From positions 62,001-126,000 of the forward strand of contig QPMI01000035.1 in NCBI GenBank assembly GCA_004431415.1: 64,000 nt of DNA, given 5' to 3'. Both the position numbers and the translations under genes were made by a program. The notes beneath the pieces were generated by a model. That model did not search any database. It was not told where the DNA came from and saw nothing but the letters and a program-made list of their open reading frames with translations. Shown here piece by piece: positions 46,261 to 55,796 of the stretch (within the stretch, counting starts at the first letter, position 1; each line of letters opens with the position of its first letter). The DNA is from Cyanophora paradoxa (taxonomy: Eukaryota > Glaucocystophyceae > Cyanophorales > Cyanophoraceae).

Positions 46261-48720
46261 ATGCGCTCTATCCGCGAAGAGTCGCTAACGGAGGCGATTC
46301 GCTTTGCCAAGAAGCTCAATCAGAAGGAGAAACAGAAGGCGCTGGAGAAGGCGCAAGAGCGGCTGCGGGAAGAGCAGAAGCGGGAAAAGGAGGCGGAGGG
46401 ACGGAAGCAGAGGCAGAAGCAGAAGCAGCAAAGAAGGCCGAAGCTCGATCCAAACGGGGGAAAATCCGAATCTACGAATTCAAATTCGAATCCCGTAATG
46501 CGCGCCGGCGCCGGCCCCGGCGCCGCGCCAGCGGATCCGGCCGCGGAGCTTGAGGAAGGGGCCCCGCACCCGCAGCTGCAGCTCGAGGCGCAGAATTCGA
46601 AGGGGACGTCAACGGCCGCGGAAATCGATCTGGAGGAGCGGAAGCGGAGGGAGGGGGAGCGGGAGCGGGCGCGGCGGGAGGCTGAGATCGCTGCGGACCG
46701 CGTGCGTGAGCGCGCGAAATTAAATTTTCAAAGCGCTCGTCGAAGCGATGAGCCGTGTAAATTTCCGGTCGGCAGGAGAAGGCCGAGGAGCACGTGAAGA
46801 ATTCGCGGTGGGCCCGCGCCCGCAAAATTCTCGACGCCCTCCTGAAGGTCCGGTCCGGGTCCGGGGTCTTAAATTATATTTCCAATAGGTCCGGTTGTAA
46901 TTATGGTCCGGGCGTGCATGCGATTATTATCTCCATTCGGTTGAAGGCTCCGGGTTTGATTTGAAACTCCATGCTGCAGCTGTAAATTCGAATAGTTTTG
47001 TACATGTCTCGAAATATCCCCGCTGTCGCCACTGATTCTGAAACTCGCGTGCAATTTATTCGCAGCGGTCGCGCGACGACTTCGAGGCCCGCCTGCTCCG
47101 CATCCGTGCGCTCGCGCGCCGCGCCTCCGGCCCCAAATTTATTCTCTTGTAACCAGAGACGCTCGAAATTCGACGCTTCGAATTCATTAGATCTATTCCA
47201 CGTATTTTTATTATAACAGCTTACGTAACTAATTCTAACAACTAACGTATAATCGGAACTATATCGGAACGAATTCGAACGAAATTCGAGGCGTCAGAGT
47301 GCATGGTGGGGGCGGGCCAGCTGGAGGAGGCCGCCGAAGAGGCCGAGAAGGAGGAGCGCGGGCTCAAGCTCAAGGTTTCGGGTTCCAGCCCGGGCACGAG
47401 CTCGAGCTCCGCCGCCGCCGACGACGACGATGCCGCCGACGCCGGCGTCGACGCCGACGCCGTCCGCCGGTGCGCCGCGGCGTACATAGACTCTGGGCCG
47501 GTCTCTAGATCTTAATAGATCTTGGATCGGGGGGTGCAATATTAATTTATTGGACGCGATCGAAATCGGCGCCAAACATCGGACGCATGCAGGGTGCACG
47601 AGCTGCGGCGCCGCATCGCAGGCGAGTCTCGGAAGCGGGACAAGGCCAGGCGCCGAGAGGAGGAGGAGGCGCAGCGGCGGGCCGAGGAGCAGCGGCGCGA
47701 GGAGGAGCGGAGCGCGCGGGAGGAGCTGCAGCGGCGGGAGCGGGAGGAGCGGGGGGAGCGCGAGCGCAAGGAGGCGCGCCGGCGGGAGCGGGAGCGCAGG
47801 AAGGAGGCGAGGCGGGGCGAGGCGGACGATCGCGAGGCGGAGGCGAAAGCTAAGGCGGAGGCCGAGAGGCGGCGGCGGAAAGAGGATGATGATGAGGAGA
47901 AGCTGGAGTCCGAGCGCCGCCTGAATTCGAATTCGAAGGAGGAGCAGCATGTGCAGCTGCAGCGCTCGGGGGATCCAGAGCGGCATTGGCGGGCTTCGAA
48001 TTCGATTTCTGGTGGATCTGGATCCGCAACTGGAGGCGCCGCCGCGTGCTTCTTCTTCGCGAAGGGCACCTGCCGCGGCGGGGCGCAGTGCAGGCGGGTT
48101 CTTCGCTCTCTAGATATTATTTTTATTATAATTCCTGTTGACTTTAAAACGGCGTTCTGGCTCTTCCGAGCTCTTATATATTTTTATATCGTAGATTCAG
48201 GCACGACGTCGACGTCGATCCCGCGGCGGCCTCTGCAGCTCTTCCCGAGGATCCGGACGCTCGCGATCGCGATCAGCAGCTGGCCATGGAGCAGCGGCTC
48301 GAGCGGGCGCGGCTCGCCGAGCACGAGCGGCGGGGGCGGCTCTGGTGGGCGGCCCGGGACCGCGAGGAGGCGCGGCGGCGGGAGCGGGAGCGGGAGCAGG
48401 AGCGGCGCCGGCGGGAAGAGGAGGCGCGGCAGAGCGCGGGGGGCGCCCACGACGTCGACCGGCCCCAGCTGCAGCCGCCGGCGGCAGAGCTGCAGCTGCA
48501 GCCGTGCCGCTTCCACGCGAAGGAGGCGCGGCGGCGGGAGCGGGAGCGGGAGCGGGAGCAGCGCCGGCGGGAAGAGGAGGCGCGGCGGTGCGCGGGGGGC
48601 GCACGTGATGTGGACCGGCCCCAGCAGCCGGTGGCCGAGCTGCAGCTGCAGCCGTGCCGCTTCCACGCGAAGGGCTTCTGCCGCGACGGCGCCCGGTGCG
48701 GGTGGGCCTTGTTCGGATGA
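46261..48720 (+). CDS. Charged CCCH zinc-finger protein
   Basis: Exons: 46261-46703 (EESLTEAIRFAKKLNQKEKQ followed by a Lys/Glu/Arg-rich helix); 46776-46847 (EKAEEHVKNSRWARARKILD); 47065-about 47150 (RSRDDFEARLLRIRALARRA); about 47300-47375 (GQLEEAAEEAEKEERGLKLK); 47590-48090 (a long Arg/Glu helix ending CFFFAKGTCRGGAQC); and about 48201-48720 (ARDREEARRREREREQERRR; two tandem blocks with DVDRP and QLQPCRFHAK; last CRFHAKGFCRDGARCGWA). The Cx7Cx5C spacing is that of CCCH fingers, which usually bind RNA. In both fingers the final His is not in the exon that holds the three Cys, so it must come from a further splice or be lost. Large charged single helix plus CCCH resembles U2AF35/splicing-related or mRNA-binding proteins only in a general way. 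Confidence 0.55.
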
Positions 48721-49589
48721 TCATGATCATGGTCATTAATTACGCATTTAAATTTCTAGGCTTCGCGATCGAATTCGCGGCTGTTCACGCTGCGCGCTGC
48801 GCGCCGGGCAAGTACCGGCACGAGACGACGGCCGCGGGGGACGCGCCGGCGCCCGCGGAGTGCGCCATCAAAAAATGAGAGAGAGCCCACCGCGGTGGCC
48901 CACCCCTCTCCGCCACCCCCATCCCATCACCACCTCTCTCGCTGCACCAGCCCTAGCGTCCACCCCGCTATCACTCCAACCCCGCTCTCTCGTTACGTCT
49001 ACCCCGCTCTCTTGTTACGTCTACTATCCGATTCCCTAGGTCGAAGCCTAGCAATATCTGACGACTATACAAGGCAGAGGAGACAACAAGAATAGGCGAA
49101 GAGGAGCGCTGCCCCCATGAGCGCGGTCTGCAGAGCAACGGGGCAGAATAGGCTAGACGATATTAATGTGTACAATGAAGCTAACAGAGGAAACACGTTT
49201 AGCTCAATTCTAGACGATATTAATGAGTACAATGAAGCTAACAGAGGAAACACGTTTAGCTTAATTTTAGGCGATATAGATGAGTACGATGAAGCTAACA
49301 GAGGAAGCACGTTTAGGTTAATTTTAGGCGAAATGATGAGAACATTGAAGCAACCAGAGGAAAAGCGTTTAGCTCTATCTAGGCGATAATGATGAGTACA
49401 TTGAAGCACTTCGTGTCCCAAGAGCGCTCTGGTGCGGCCTCTGGAGAGAGTAACTTTTTACATTCACTGTAATTCCTAGCTTGCCATGAGCAGCACCAGT
49501 GACATGTTATAAAGGAATAGCACCGCCCTATAGTAACGAGCGGTTGGTTGCGCGCTTTCTCCGAAAATCTTTTGGAGCGCTATTGTTAA
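48721..49589. other. Host-provirus boundary region
   Basis: Up to about 49,080 the sequence is host-like, including a CT-rich stretch with TACCCCGCTCTC repeated near 48990-49015. After about 49,100 it changes to the lower-GC composition of the provirus. The left terminal inverted repeat should be here, but it cannot be proved without the right end, which lies beyond the window. Confidence 0.5.
49150..49400 (+). repeat. 57-bp tandem repeats, about four copies
   Basis: Units containing AATGAAGCTAACAGAGGAA recur with a 57-bp period from about 49155 and decay rightwards. 57 is a multiple of three, so a frame from ATG 49117 stays open as 19-residue repeats (INEYNEANRGNTFSLIL) for 90 codons. Either a subterminal repeat of the provirus or a small repeat protein. 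Confidence 0.7.
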
Positions 49590-52500
49590 ATGGAACGACG
49601 GTTTGAGATCGCGCGGCTCAAAGAGCAGATAGCAGGCCAGGCCGAGGTTTTGTACAATCGCAGGTTTATTCATGGACAATTTAGAAACAAACTACAGCGC
49701 ATCAGTGCGAGTGGCTCACGTACGAGACTACCGACACTTAAGAAATACGCATCACTTTTGAACGAGCTTTCAACAGTACCAAGACCGCCGAGACCAGTTT
49801 CAGCTGCTCGGCTAGAGGTTGCTATTGCTGAGGGTATTGTAGCAGGATTTTCAGAGCTTCCCGATCCGAGTGTGAGCGAGTTCAGCGAAACTGAAATTGC
49901 AGAGGAGGGCGGCACAGTGACGACACGTACAGCGCTGAACGGGACATACGCTGACTGGGAGTACAGGCCCTCACGTGGAACAGGCCGAGTCACGTCGATG
50001 CAGGCACAGATTGAAAATAACGCGAGGTTCAGAGCAGGCGCAGTGGCATTTGCGAGCGTGCAGCAAGAATTAGCGAGTCAGGATCGAATGGGTATAGCTT
50101 TGCAGGTATCAGGAGTTGGACTCTATCGCAAGCCAAATGAAGACTCAGCGCTTGCAGTAGTGATTGAGCACAGGAAATTTTACCGTATACTCCCAGGGTC
50201 AGACGTTGTTGAGGCGATCCGCTCACAGCTGGAGGAGCTAGATACTATTGCGCAGGAAAAGAGCCGTGATTCTTCCGCTTTCGAGACATGGATTAAGCTA
50301 CGCTTTACAGTGATTAGATATTTTAGACGTATGGGCGGCCGTGGACGTGGGTTTGTACTTCCGAGCTGGCTTGCACTCAAGCAGGCCTTGATCAATATCA
50401 ATGCACCAAACAACGAGTGCTTTAAATATGCTGTCCTCGCAGCGCGCAATCCGCTGGCCCCAGGGGTGGATTCGAGACATGCAGGAAGCTATCGGCAGCA
50501 CGAGGCATCGCTAGATTGTACTATGCTAACGTATCCGACACCACTCGATTCGAAAATGTTCAGCAAATTTGAGTGTGCGAATAATGTTAAGCTATGTGTA
50601 TACACGACTGCGCTAGACAAACAAGACATCGTTCCAATCCACATAAGCGCAGCAACAGATGCTATACCAATACTGTACGTGCCAGCAGGCGACGGGAATG
50701 ATGTGGGGCATTATTTGTGGATAAAGAACATATCGCGCCTGTTTGGAAAGCATGGGTCGAATGCGAAGCACTATTGCCTGGCCTGCCAGTGCGGCTTTAG
50801 CTCAGACGAGGCCTTTCAGAATCATCTTAAATACGACCGGTGCCTTGATCGAGATGAGCACGCCAGGGACGTGCTTCCGAAAAAGGGCGAGCACTTTATA
50901 AAATTCAATAGTTTCGAAAAGACGATTCGCCAAAGACTAGTTGGGTATGCGGACTCGGAAACTATGACTGTACCTGTTTTACAGACCGAGAGTCCAGCAA
51001 AGACGAAGCAGCTAGGAGTCCACGCAATAGCGTCGATCGGCTGCTTAGTTATTCTAAACAAGGGGCAAAATCAAGGAACGAATGAAACTGTAGAAAGCGT
51101 TGAAAATTCAGAGACGATGCAACAGGAGCAGTTTTGGTTCTCGCATATGGGATCACAAACTGAGGAGTCTGCAGAGGCATTTGTTGCTTGGCTAGATGAA
51201 AAAGAGCCGCAGTTTAAGGGAATCTTGGAGGAGAAAGCGACGATGCAGATTACACAGGCGCAAGAGCGCTCCTTTCAGGCAGCAGAAACATGCTATATGT
51301 GTGGAAGCGAGTTTAAAGAAGTCAAAGATAAAAATCGAGATCACTGCCACGACTCCGGGCAGTATCTTGGAGCGGCATGCAATGCCTGCAACAGGCGACG
51401 AGCAAAAGCTGCCGCCGTGCCAATATTCTTTCACAATGGACGAGGATTTGACTTTCACCTATTAGTGAGGGCTTTAGCAGCAGGATATAACCGGCGGAAA
51501 GTCGCAGAAAATGCATTCCGAGACGAGGTCGAGCGCAAGTTTCAAGCAAAATACGCAGGACGTGAGCTGAGTACAGATCATGCAATAAATGCAAAGAAGC
51601 GACTTGAGCGTGAATTACGTCCTCGTGAGTTACTGTCGACGAAGTTTGACCAGGTGTTTCAGAACAGCGAGCGTATGTCACAGTTCACATACGGCATTTA
51701 CGTTTTCCGTGACTCTGCTCAGCACCTGCAGGGTAGTCTCGATAGCCTTGCGGCTGCAGTACCTGATGTGAAAAAGAATATCACACGTGCACTACATGAG
51801 AGCGAGACACGGTTCAAACTAATGACGCGCAAGGGTGTCTATCCATACAAGTACATTACGGGCTGGGATCGTCTTGCAGAGACATCACTACCAGGACGCC
51901 GCCAATTTTACAATGAGCTAAAACAGTTGAAGTGCTCTCGTGATGATTATATCCACGCTCAATCGGTCTGGCGTGAGCTTGGTTGCAGGACAATGGCTGA
52001 CTATACATTGGAGTACATGAAGACAGACATAGCTCTTCTAGGAGACATATTTGAAAACTACCGTGACACGTGTATGGAGACGTATAAGCTGGACCCAAGC
52101 TACTTTATGAGCATTCCAGGTTTCTCGTGGCAAGCAGCTTTGAAACACACTGGCCAGCAACTGGAGCTGTTTCACGAAGGGCAAGAAGATATGCACCGCT
52201 TTATTGAGAAAGGGATTCGGGGAGGAATCTCGATGATATCAACACGCTATGCTAGAGCTAATAATGCCTGGATTGATAAGTACATCGTGGGTCACAGGAA
52301 AAAACAGGGCTGGTTACTTTATCTCGATGCGAATAATCTTTATGGACTTTCTATGAAACAGAAACTTCCTACAGGGGACTTCAAATGGGAGAACATTAGT
52401 ATTACTACTGATCCTAAACTGTATATCACAGACCTAGATGCAAACGGTCCACGAGGGTTTGCTTTGGAGGTTGACATGCATTGTCCTGAAGATCTGCATG

Positions 52501-53633
52501 ATTATTTCAGCGATTATCCGCTAGCTCCCGAGCGAATGTGCGTATCAAAAGAGCACCTATCAGAGGCGCAGCGAAAAACTATTGAGCGTGAAAAACTAAG
52601 CGGGATCGAGAGAACGCCAAAGCTGGTTCCAAACCTGTTGCCAAAGAAGAATTATGTTGTTGATGCACGAGTGCTACAGTTTTATGTGTCGATGGGAATG
52701 GTTGTTTCTAGAATACACAGAGTGCTTTCGTTCGAGCAAAGTGCATGGCTAGAGAGCTATATCGATTTGAACACTCTGAAGCGAAAACAGGCAGAATTCC
52801 CGTATGAAAAAGATCTTTATAAGCTACTAAATAATGCGGTGTTTGGGAAAACGATGGAAAACGTACGCAAGCACTGCAATTCAGAGCTTGTGACAACAGG
52901 AGAACGACTAGCGAAAATCAACACAGAGCCGAACCGCTTGAGACAGGTCGCTATCTATGACGAAAACTTGGTGTATGTAAATAAGCGAAAGAGCGAATAC
53001 AAACTCAACAAACCGATCTACTGTGGGTTCACAATCCTTGATCTATCAAAGCTACATATGTATCGGTTTTACTACCAGGTGCTGAAAGCGCTTTGGGGCG
53101 AGCGGCTTAAGCTACTTGGAACAGATACAGACAGTCTCATTATTCAGATTGAGACCGAAAATTTATACGAGGACCTTCGCAAAATCAAAAACGAGCTAGA
53201 TGTTAGTGAATACCCTACGAGTCACCCGTTCTTTGAAGGGATGTCAGAAGACGAAGTGCAGCGACTAAGATCGATGGGCAAGGTTCCCGGGCTGTTCAAG
53301 GACGAGTGTGGCGGCAGACAAATGCTTGAGTGGATCGCGAACCGACCGAAATCGTACTATATGAGCACAGAGGAATCACAAGTGCACAAGTGCAAGGGCG
53401 TTAACAAGACGTTCAGCAGCTCGCTGACACGAGAGCGATACTACGACTGCATCTTTGGGGGCATATCATGCAACGTAGATGGAATTCTCGGCTTCAGATC
53501 GAAACAGCATCGGATCTGGCTACAGCGGACATCAAAGCAAGCCCTACACCCGCTTGATACCAAGCGATTCCTGTGCGAGGATGGTGTGAACACCAGGGCG
53601 ATAGGTCACTATAAAAATCTTTCGAATAACTAA
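49590..53633 (+). CDS. polB: Protein-primed family B DNA polymerase (Polinton type)
   Basis: 1347 residues, copies the viral genome with protein priming. The N-terminal third has the Polinton-type block NECFKYAVLAARNPLAPG (~270-290) and a C2H2-like finger CLACQCGFSSDEAFQNHL (~395). The 3'-5' exonuclease motifs are YADSET (~452), HNGRGFDFHLL (~613) and YMKTDIALL (~809). Between ExoI and ExoII sits a Cys/His zinc module, CYMCG...DHCHDSG...CNACN (~567-600), like endonuclease VII. Polymerase motifs: A LDANNLYGLSM (~911), B NNAVFGKTMENVRK (~1080), C GTDTDSL (~1177) and the KSYYM block (~1255). All catalytic acids are present, so the enzyme looks intact. ATG at 49590 follows TTGTTAA. The stop TAA overlaps the integrase ATG by one base. 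Confidence 0.93.
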   Translation: MERRFEIARLKEQIAGQAEVLYNRRFIHGQFRNKLQRISASGSRTRLPTLKKYASLLNELSTVPRPPRPVSAARLEVAIAEGIVAGFSELPDPSVSEFSETEIAEEGGTVTTRTALNGTYADWEYRPSRGTGRVTSMQAQIENNARFRAGAVAFASVQQELASQDRMGIALQVSGVGLYRKPNEDSALAVVIEHRKFYRILPGSDVVEAIRSQLEELDTIAQEKSRDSSAFETWIKLRFTVIRYFRRMGGRGRGFVLPSWLALKQALININAPNNECFKYAVLAARNPLAPGVDSRHAGSYRQHEASLDCTMLTYPTPLDSKMFSKFECANNVKLCVYTTALDKQDIVPIHISAATDAIPILYVPAGDGNDVGHYLWIKNISRLFGKHGSNAKHYCLACQCGFSSDEAFQNHLKYDRCLDRDEHARDVLPKKGEHFIKFNSFEKTIRQRLVGYADSETMTVPVLQTESPAKTKQLGVHAIASIGCLVILNKGQNQGTNETVESVENSETMQQEQFWFSHMGSQTEESAEAFVAWLDEKEPQFKGILEEKATMQITQAQERSFQAAETCYMCGSEFKEVKDKNRDHCHDSGQYLGAACNACNRRRAKAAAVPIFFHNGRGFDFHLLVRALAAGYNRRKVAENAFRDEVERKFQAKYAGRELSTDHAINAKKRLERELRPRELLSTKFDQVFQNSERMSQFTYGIYVFRDSAQHLQGSLDSLAAAVPDVKKNITRALHESETRFKLMTRKGVYPYKYITGWDRLAETSLPGRRQFYNELKQLKCSRDDYIHAQSVWRELGCRTMADYTLEYMKTDIALLGDIFENYRDTCMETYKLDPSYFMSIPGFSWQAALKHTGQQLELFHEGQEDMHRFIEKGIRGGISMISTRYARANNAWIDKYIVGHRKKQGWLLYLDANNLYGLSMKQKLPTGDFKWENISITTDPKLYITDLDANGPRGFALEVDMHCPEDLHDYFSDYPLAPERMCVSKEHLSEAQRKTIEREKLSGIERTPKLVPNLLPKKNYVVDARVLQFYVSMGMVVSRIHRVLSFEQSAWLESYIDLNTLKRKQAEFPYEKDLYKLLNNAVFGKTMENVRKHCNSELVTTGERLAKINTEPNRLRQVAIYDENLVYVNKRKSEYKLNKPIYCGFTILDLSKLHMYRFYYQVLKALWGERLKLLGTDTDSLIIQIETENLYEDLRKIKNELDVSEYPTSHPFFEGMSEDEVQRLRSMGKVPGLFKDECGGRQMLEWIANRPKSYYMSTEESQVHKCKGVNKTFSSSLTRERYYDCIFGGISCNVDGILGFRSKQHRIWLQRTSKQALHPLDTKRFLCEDGVNTRAIGHYKNLSNN

Positions 53634-54562
53634 TGGCACCCTCATTCAAAATCACTGCACCACCAGGGGCATATCAAGTCGACATACTTTTCATAGGACG
53701 TTTTCGACTATTTGCAGCGATTGAGATTGCAACTCGATTCGCAGTTGTCAGAAAGCTTGAAGATGCTAAACAGATTCCGAAATTCATCGCTCAGCTGCCT
53801 GGGATCTGGGGTTTTTCGGGCGACAATGGCTTTAATACGGCTGCTGTGCGGGCAATGGCCGAAGAGAATTCATTTTCGATGCACACTGACGTCGCTAAGG
53901 ATGATCACATATCGAAAGGCGACAAGCTAGGGATCATCGATCGATTCGCACGGACATTGCGAGCCATGATTCAGGCAGACACAGAGGAACGAGGGTCGCC
54001 GAATTTTCTCTCCCGGCTGCCTGCTTTGATCAAGGCATACAATCAAACAAAACACAGCTCTTTTGGCAGAGAGTATTCACCAGCCTGGATGCGAGATCAC
54101 CCGCAGGTTGCTGCCCAGCTGCACCAGGTGCGTCAACGACAGAACGACATTGAGAGAGACGCATTGAATCTACCAAAGCCAGGGACTGAGGTGCAGATAC
54201 TCGAGCCTAAGAGCAGAATCTTTGCGAAGGGAGCTACAAAACCGAGCAAGGAGACGTACGCAGTCGTGGGGCAGGACAGGAACCGAATAAGGGTCGCAAC
54301 CAAAGAGGGACAGATATTAAGCCGTAGAATCAAGCCTTCAGAAATTCGAGCCCCGAGACAGCTTCCGAATCAGTCAAAAATAGAACGAGCTGCGGCTAAG
54401 GCAAAGCAAGAGCGACAGCTACGGCGCGAGGGCCTCATCGAAGCAAAAAAGTATAGCGGACAGAGTCGGCAAGCTCGTGAGCTCAAGAAACTAGAGGTTG
54501 CAGGGGAGCCTTTGCTGCGGTTAGGCAGTAAGGTCGCTGGAAACTATGCCCGCCGCAATTAG
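53633..54562 (+). CDS. Retroviral-type (rve) integrase
   Basis: 309 residues. Catalytic core: Asp17 in YQVDILFIGRF, Asp64 in SGDNGFNT, and at the third position KLGIIDRFARTLR, where the usual Glu is Asp103. The core starts almost at residue 1, so the N-terminal zinc (HHCC) domain of retroviral integrases is absent. After the core there is an SH3-like segment (GTEVQILEPKSRIFAKG, YAVVGQDRNRIRV, SRRIKPSEIRAP) and a basic coiled tail (AAAKAKQERQLRREG). No chromodomain seen. The start codon shares its A with the polymerase stop (TAATG at 53631), implying coupled translation. It inserts the viral genome into host DNA. Its 3' end overlaps the convergent AT-hook gene by 42 bp. Confidence 0.88.
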   Translation: MAPSFKITAPPGAYQVDILFIGRFRLFAAIEIATRFAVVRKLEDAKQIPKFIAQLPGIWGFSGDNGFNTAAVRAMAEENSFSMHTDVAKDDHISKGDKLGIIDRFARTLRAMIQADTEERGSPNFLSRLPALIKAYNQTKHSSFGREYSPAWMRDHPQVAAQLHQVRQRQNDIERDALNLPKPGTEVQILEPKSRIFAKGATKPSKETYAVVGQDRNRIRVATKEGQILSRRIKPSEIRAPRQLPNQSKIERAAAKAKQERQLRREGLIEAKKYSGQSRQARELKKLEVAGEPLLRLGSKVAGNYARRN

Positions 54563-54838
54563 CGACCTAATTTCAGTGCGCCTTCGCTCTCGGTATTTTC
54601 GGTCGTTGTCAAGTTTTCGTTCAGGGTGTGCAAGGTTATATTGACGGGAGACAGCAATCTGCCGCTGCCGGTAATCTGGATTTTCATGGTATCGCTTTCG
54701 CTGCAGATCTGCACGTCTTTTGCGTCTCTCTGCAAGTATCTCTGGCGTAACCTCAGTACGTATGTGCACAGGCTTATCAATATTCTTGCGAGGCCTGCCT
54801 CGTGGACGGGAAGCAGTCGTGATTTCCGCACTGTCCAT
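54521..54838 (-). CDS. Small basic AT-hook protein
   Basis: 105 residues. An AT-hook (SRPRGRPRKN) lies at residues ~10-19 and a basic helix (EILAERRKRRADLQRKRYHE, RKLDNDRKYRERRRTEIRS) follows. Likely a DNA-binding or chromatin-associated viral protein (inference). ATG at 54838, with TATATA about 30 bp upstream, a more ordinary spacing than in the structural genes. Overlaps the integrase end tail to tail by 42 bp. Confidence 0.6.
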   Translation of the reverse strand: MDSAEITTASRPRGRPRKNIDKPVHIRTEVTPEILAERRKRRADLQRKRYHENPDYRQRQIAVSRQYNLAHPERKLDNDRKYRERRRTEIRSLIAAGIVSSDLTA

Positions 54839-54924
54839 TATGAGTGGGTATGTGATTGATATATAGGAAAGAAATTCGAGAAACGTTTATGGCGCGTTCA
54901 AATCGAAAAATTAAATCGCAGCGG

Positions 54925-54939
54925 TTTATATAAAACAAA
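54925..54939 (+). promoter_or_regulatory. TATATAAAA element directly before ATG
   Basis: TTTATATAAAACAAA ends at the base before the ATG of the ExoX-like gene. Same type of element as before the capsid genes. Confidence 0.5.
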
Positions 54940-55200
54940 ATGGTCGCAGGAACAATTCGATTTGGGAAGTACCGCGGTGAAACTCATCTTAAAGTAGTTT
55001 TTAGCGACCCAAAATATGCGGAATGGTTGTTATCTTGGCCGCATCTTCGTGAGTACGACAAAAGGGAATTGCAGCGGGCCTTTGAAATTTGTCAATCGAA
55101 TGATCTGGCAACAGTAAACGGGATGCTTGAATATGTAGAGCGAGAGAGGAAACCTACTGTGGAAGATCTAACAGATTTGCCTGATTTTGACTTGTCTTAA
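54940..55200 (+). CDS. ExoX C-terminal-like small protein
   Basis: 86 residues. TIRFGKYRGETHLKVVFSD and PKYAEWLLSWPHLREYDKRE match the small domain found at the C-terminus of exodeoxyribonuclease X and as stand-alone viral proteins (pattern GKYkG..l.evv..DpkYaeWll). No nuclease catalytic residues are included, so it may be a DNA-binding or partner module. An acidic tail ends DLPDFDLS. It diverges from the AT-hook gene across about 100 bp and lies 32 bp before the HNH gene on the same strand. Confidence 0.65.
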   Translation: MVAGTIRFGKYRGETHLKVVFSDPKYAEWLLSWPHLREYDKRELQRAFEICQSNDLATVNGMLEYVERERKPTVEDLTDLPDFDLS

Positions 55201-55232
55201 AGAGATCTCAATCTCAGATTGTAAAGAGAGAC

Positions 55233-55796
55233 ATGGAGATCGTAGTTCCTGAAGGCGCTGTAGCAATCCCGCTTGGTGGAATTCGCAATCGACGTAAAGT
55301 CATCGTTGCCTATGCACTTGTGTCGCAGGATGATGCTCAACGTGCGCTCGGATTTCGCTGGCGTTTGGATAAATATGGATATGCCAAAACCACGATCAAT
55401 CATAAGTGTGTGTTTTTGCATAATTTCATCTCTGGTGAACTCGAAAACGGATTGACTGTTGATCATATAAATCTGAACAAACTTGATAATCGTCGCGAGA
55501 ACCTGCGACTGGCAACAAAGCGGCAGCAGAGTTTGAATCGTGGTCAGCAGCGAAATAACACCAGCGGTTTCATTGGTGTATCGTTCCATCAGCAGCGTGG
55601 AAAATGGCGGGCGCAATATCAGATAAATGGTCGCAAAAAGCACATCGGATACTTTACCACTGCTGAAGCTGCTGCTAAAGCCAGAGACACCTATGCCCTT
55701 GATCACACTTCCGAATCTGATCGTCCATTCCTGCGTCTGAATTTCACAGACGAATCCGTCTCCCCCCAAGAGCTCCCTTCATCTGCGACCCAATAG
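55233..55796 (+). CDS. HNH endonuclease with AP2 DNA-binding domain
   Basis: 187 residues. HNH nuclease core: FLHNFISGE, LTVDHINLNKLDNRRENLRL (DHIN and DNRRENLR are the family signature), ATKRQQSLNR. It is followed by an AP2 domain (SGFIGVSFHQQRGKWRAQYQ, KKHIGYFTTAEAAAKARDTY). This pair is typical of free-standing homing endonucleases of phages and large viruses. All expected catalytic His/Asn are present. It probably spreads its own locus among related viruses (family knowledge). Its last 53 bp overlap the convergent coiled-coil gene. No TATAAA element abuts its start, unlike the neighbours, as expected for a mobile gene. Confidence 0.85.
   Translation: MEIVVPEGAVAIPLGGIRNRRKVIVAYALVSQDDAQRALGFRWRLDKYGYAKTTINHKCVFLHNFISGELENGLTVDHINLNKLDNRRENLRLATKRQQSLNRGQQRNNTSGFIGVSFHQQRGKWRAQYQINGRKKHIGYFTTAEAAAKARDTYALDHTSESDRPFLRLNFTDESVSPQELPSSATQ

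Noticed and set aside
47594-48739. Single 381-codon frame for the zinc-finger protein
   Set aside because: After 48,100 it passes through an AT-rich intron and then reads the wrong frame (Arg/Gly/Ser-rich); the acidic/basic helix and second CCCH are in another frame from about 48,200.
48895-49095. 66-codon Pro/His/Ser-rich frame before the provirus
   Set aside because: Low-complexity CT-rich DNA with internal repeats; no sign of coding.
53633-54562. Integrase as part of an LTR retrotransposon
   Set aside because: No reverse transcriptase, RNase H, gag or LTRs; it directly follows a protein-primed DNA polymerase and precedes capsid genes, as in Polintons.
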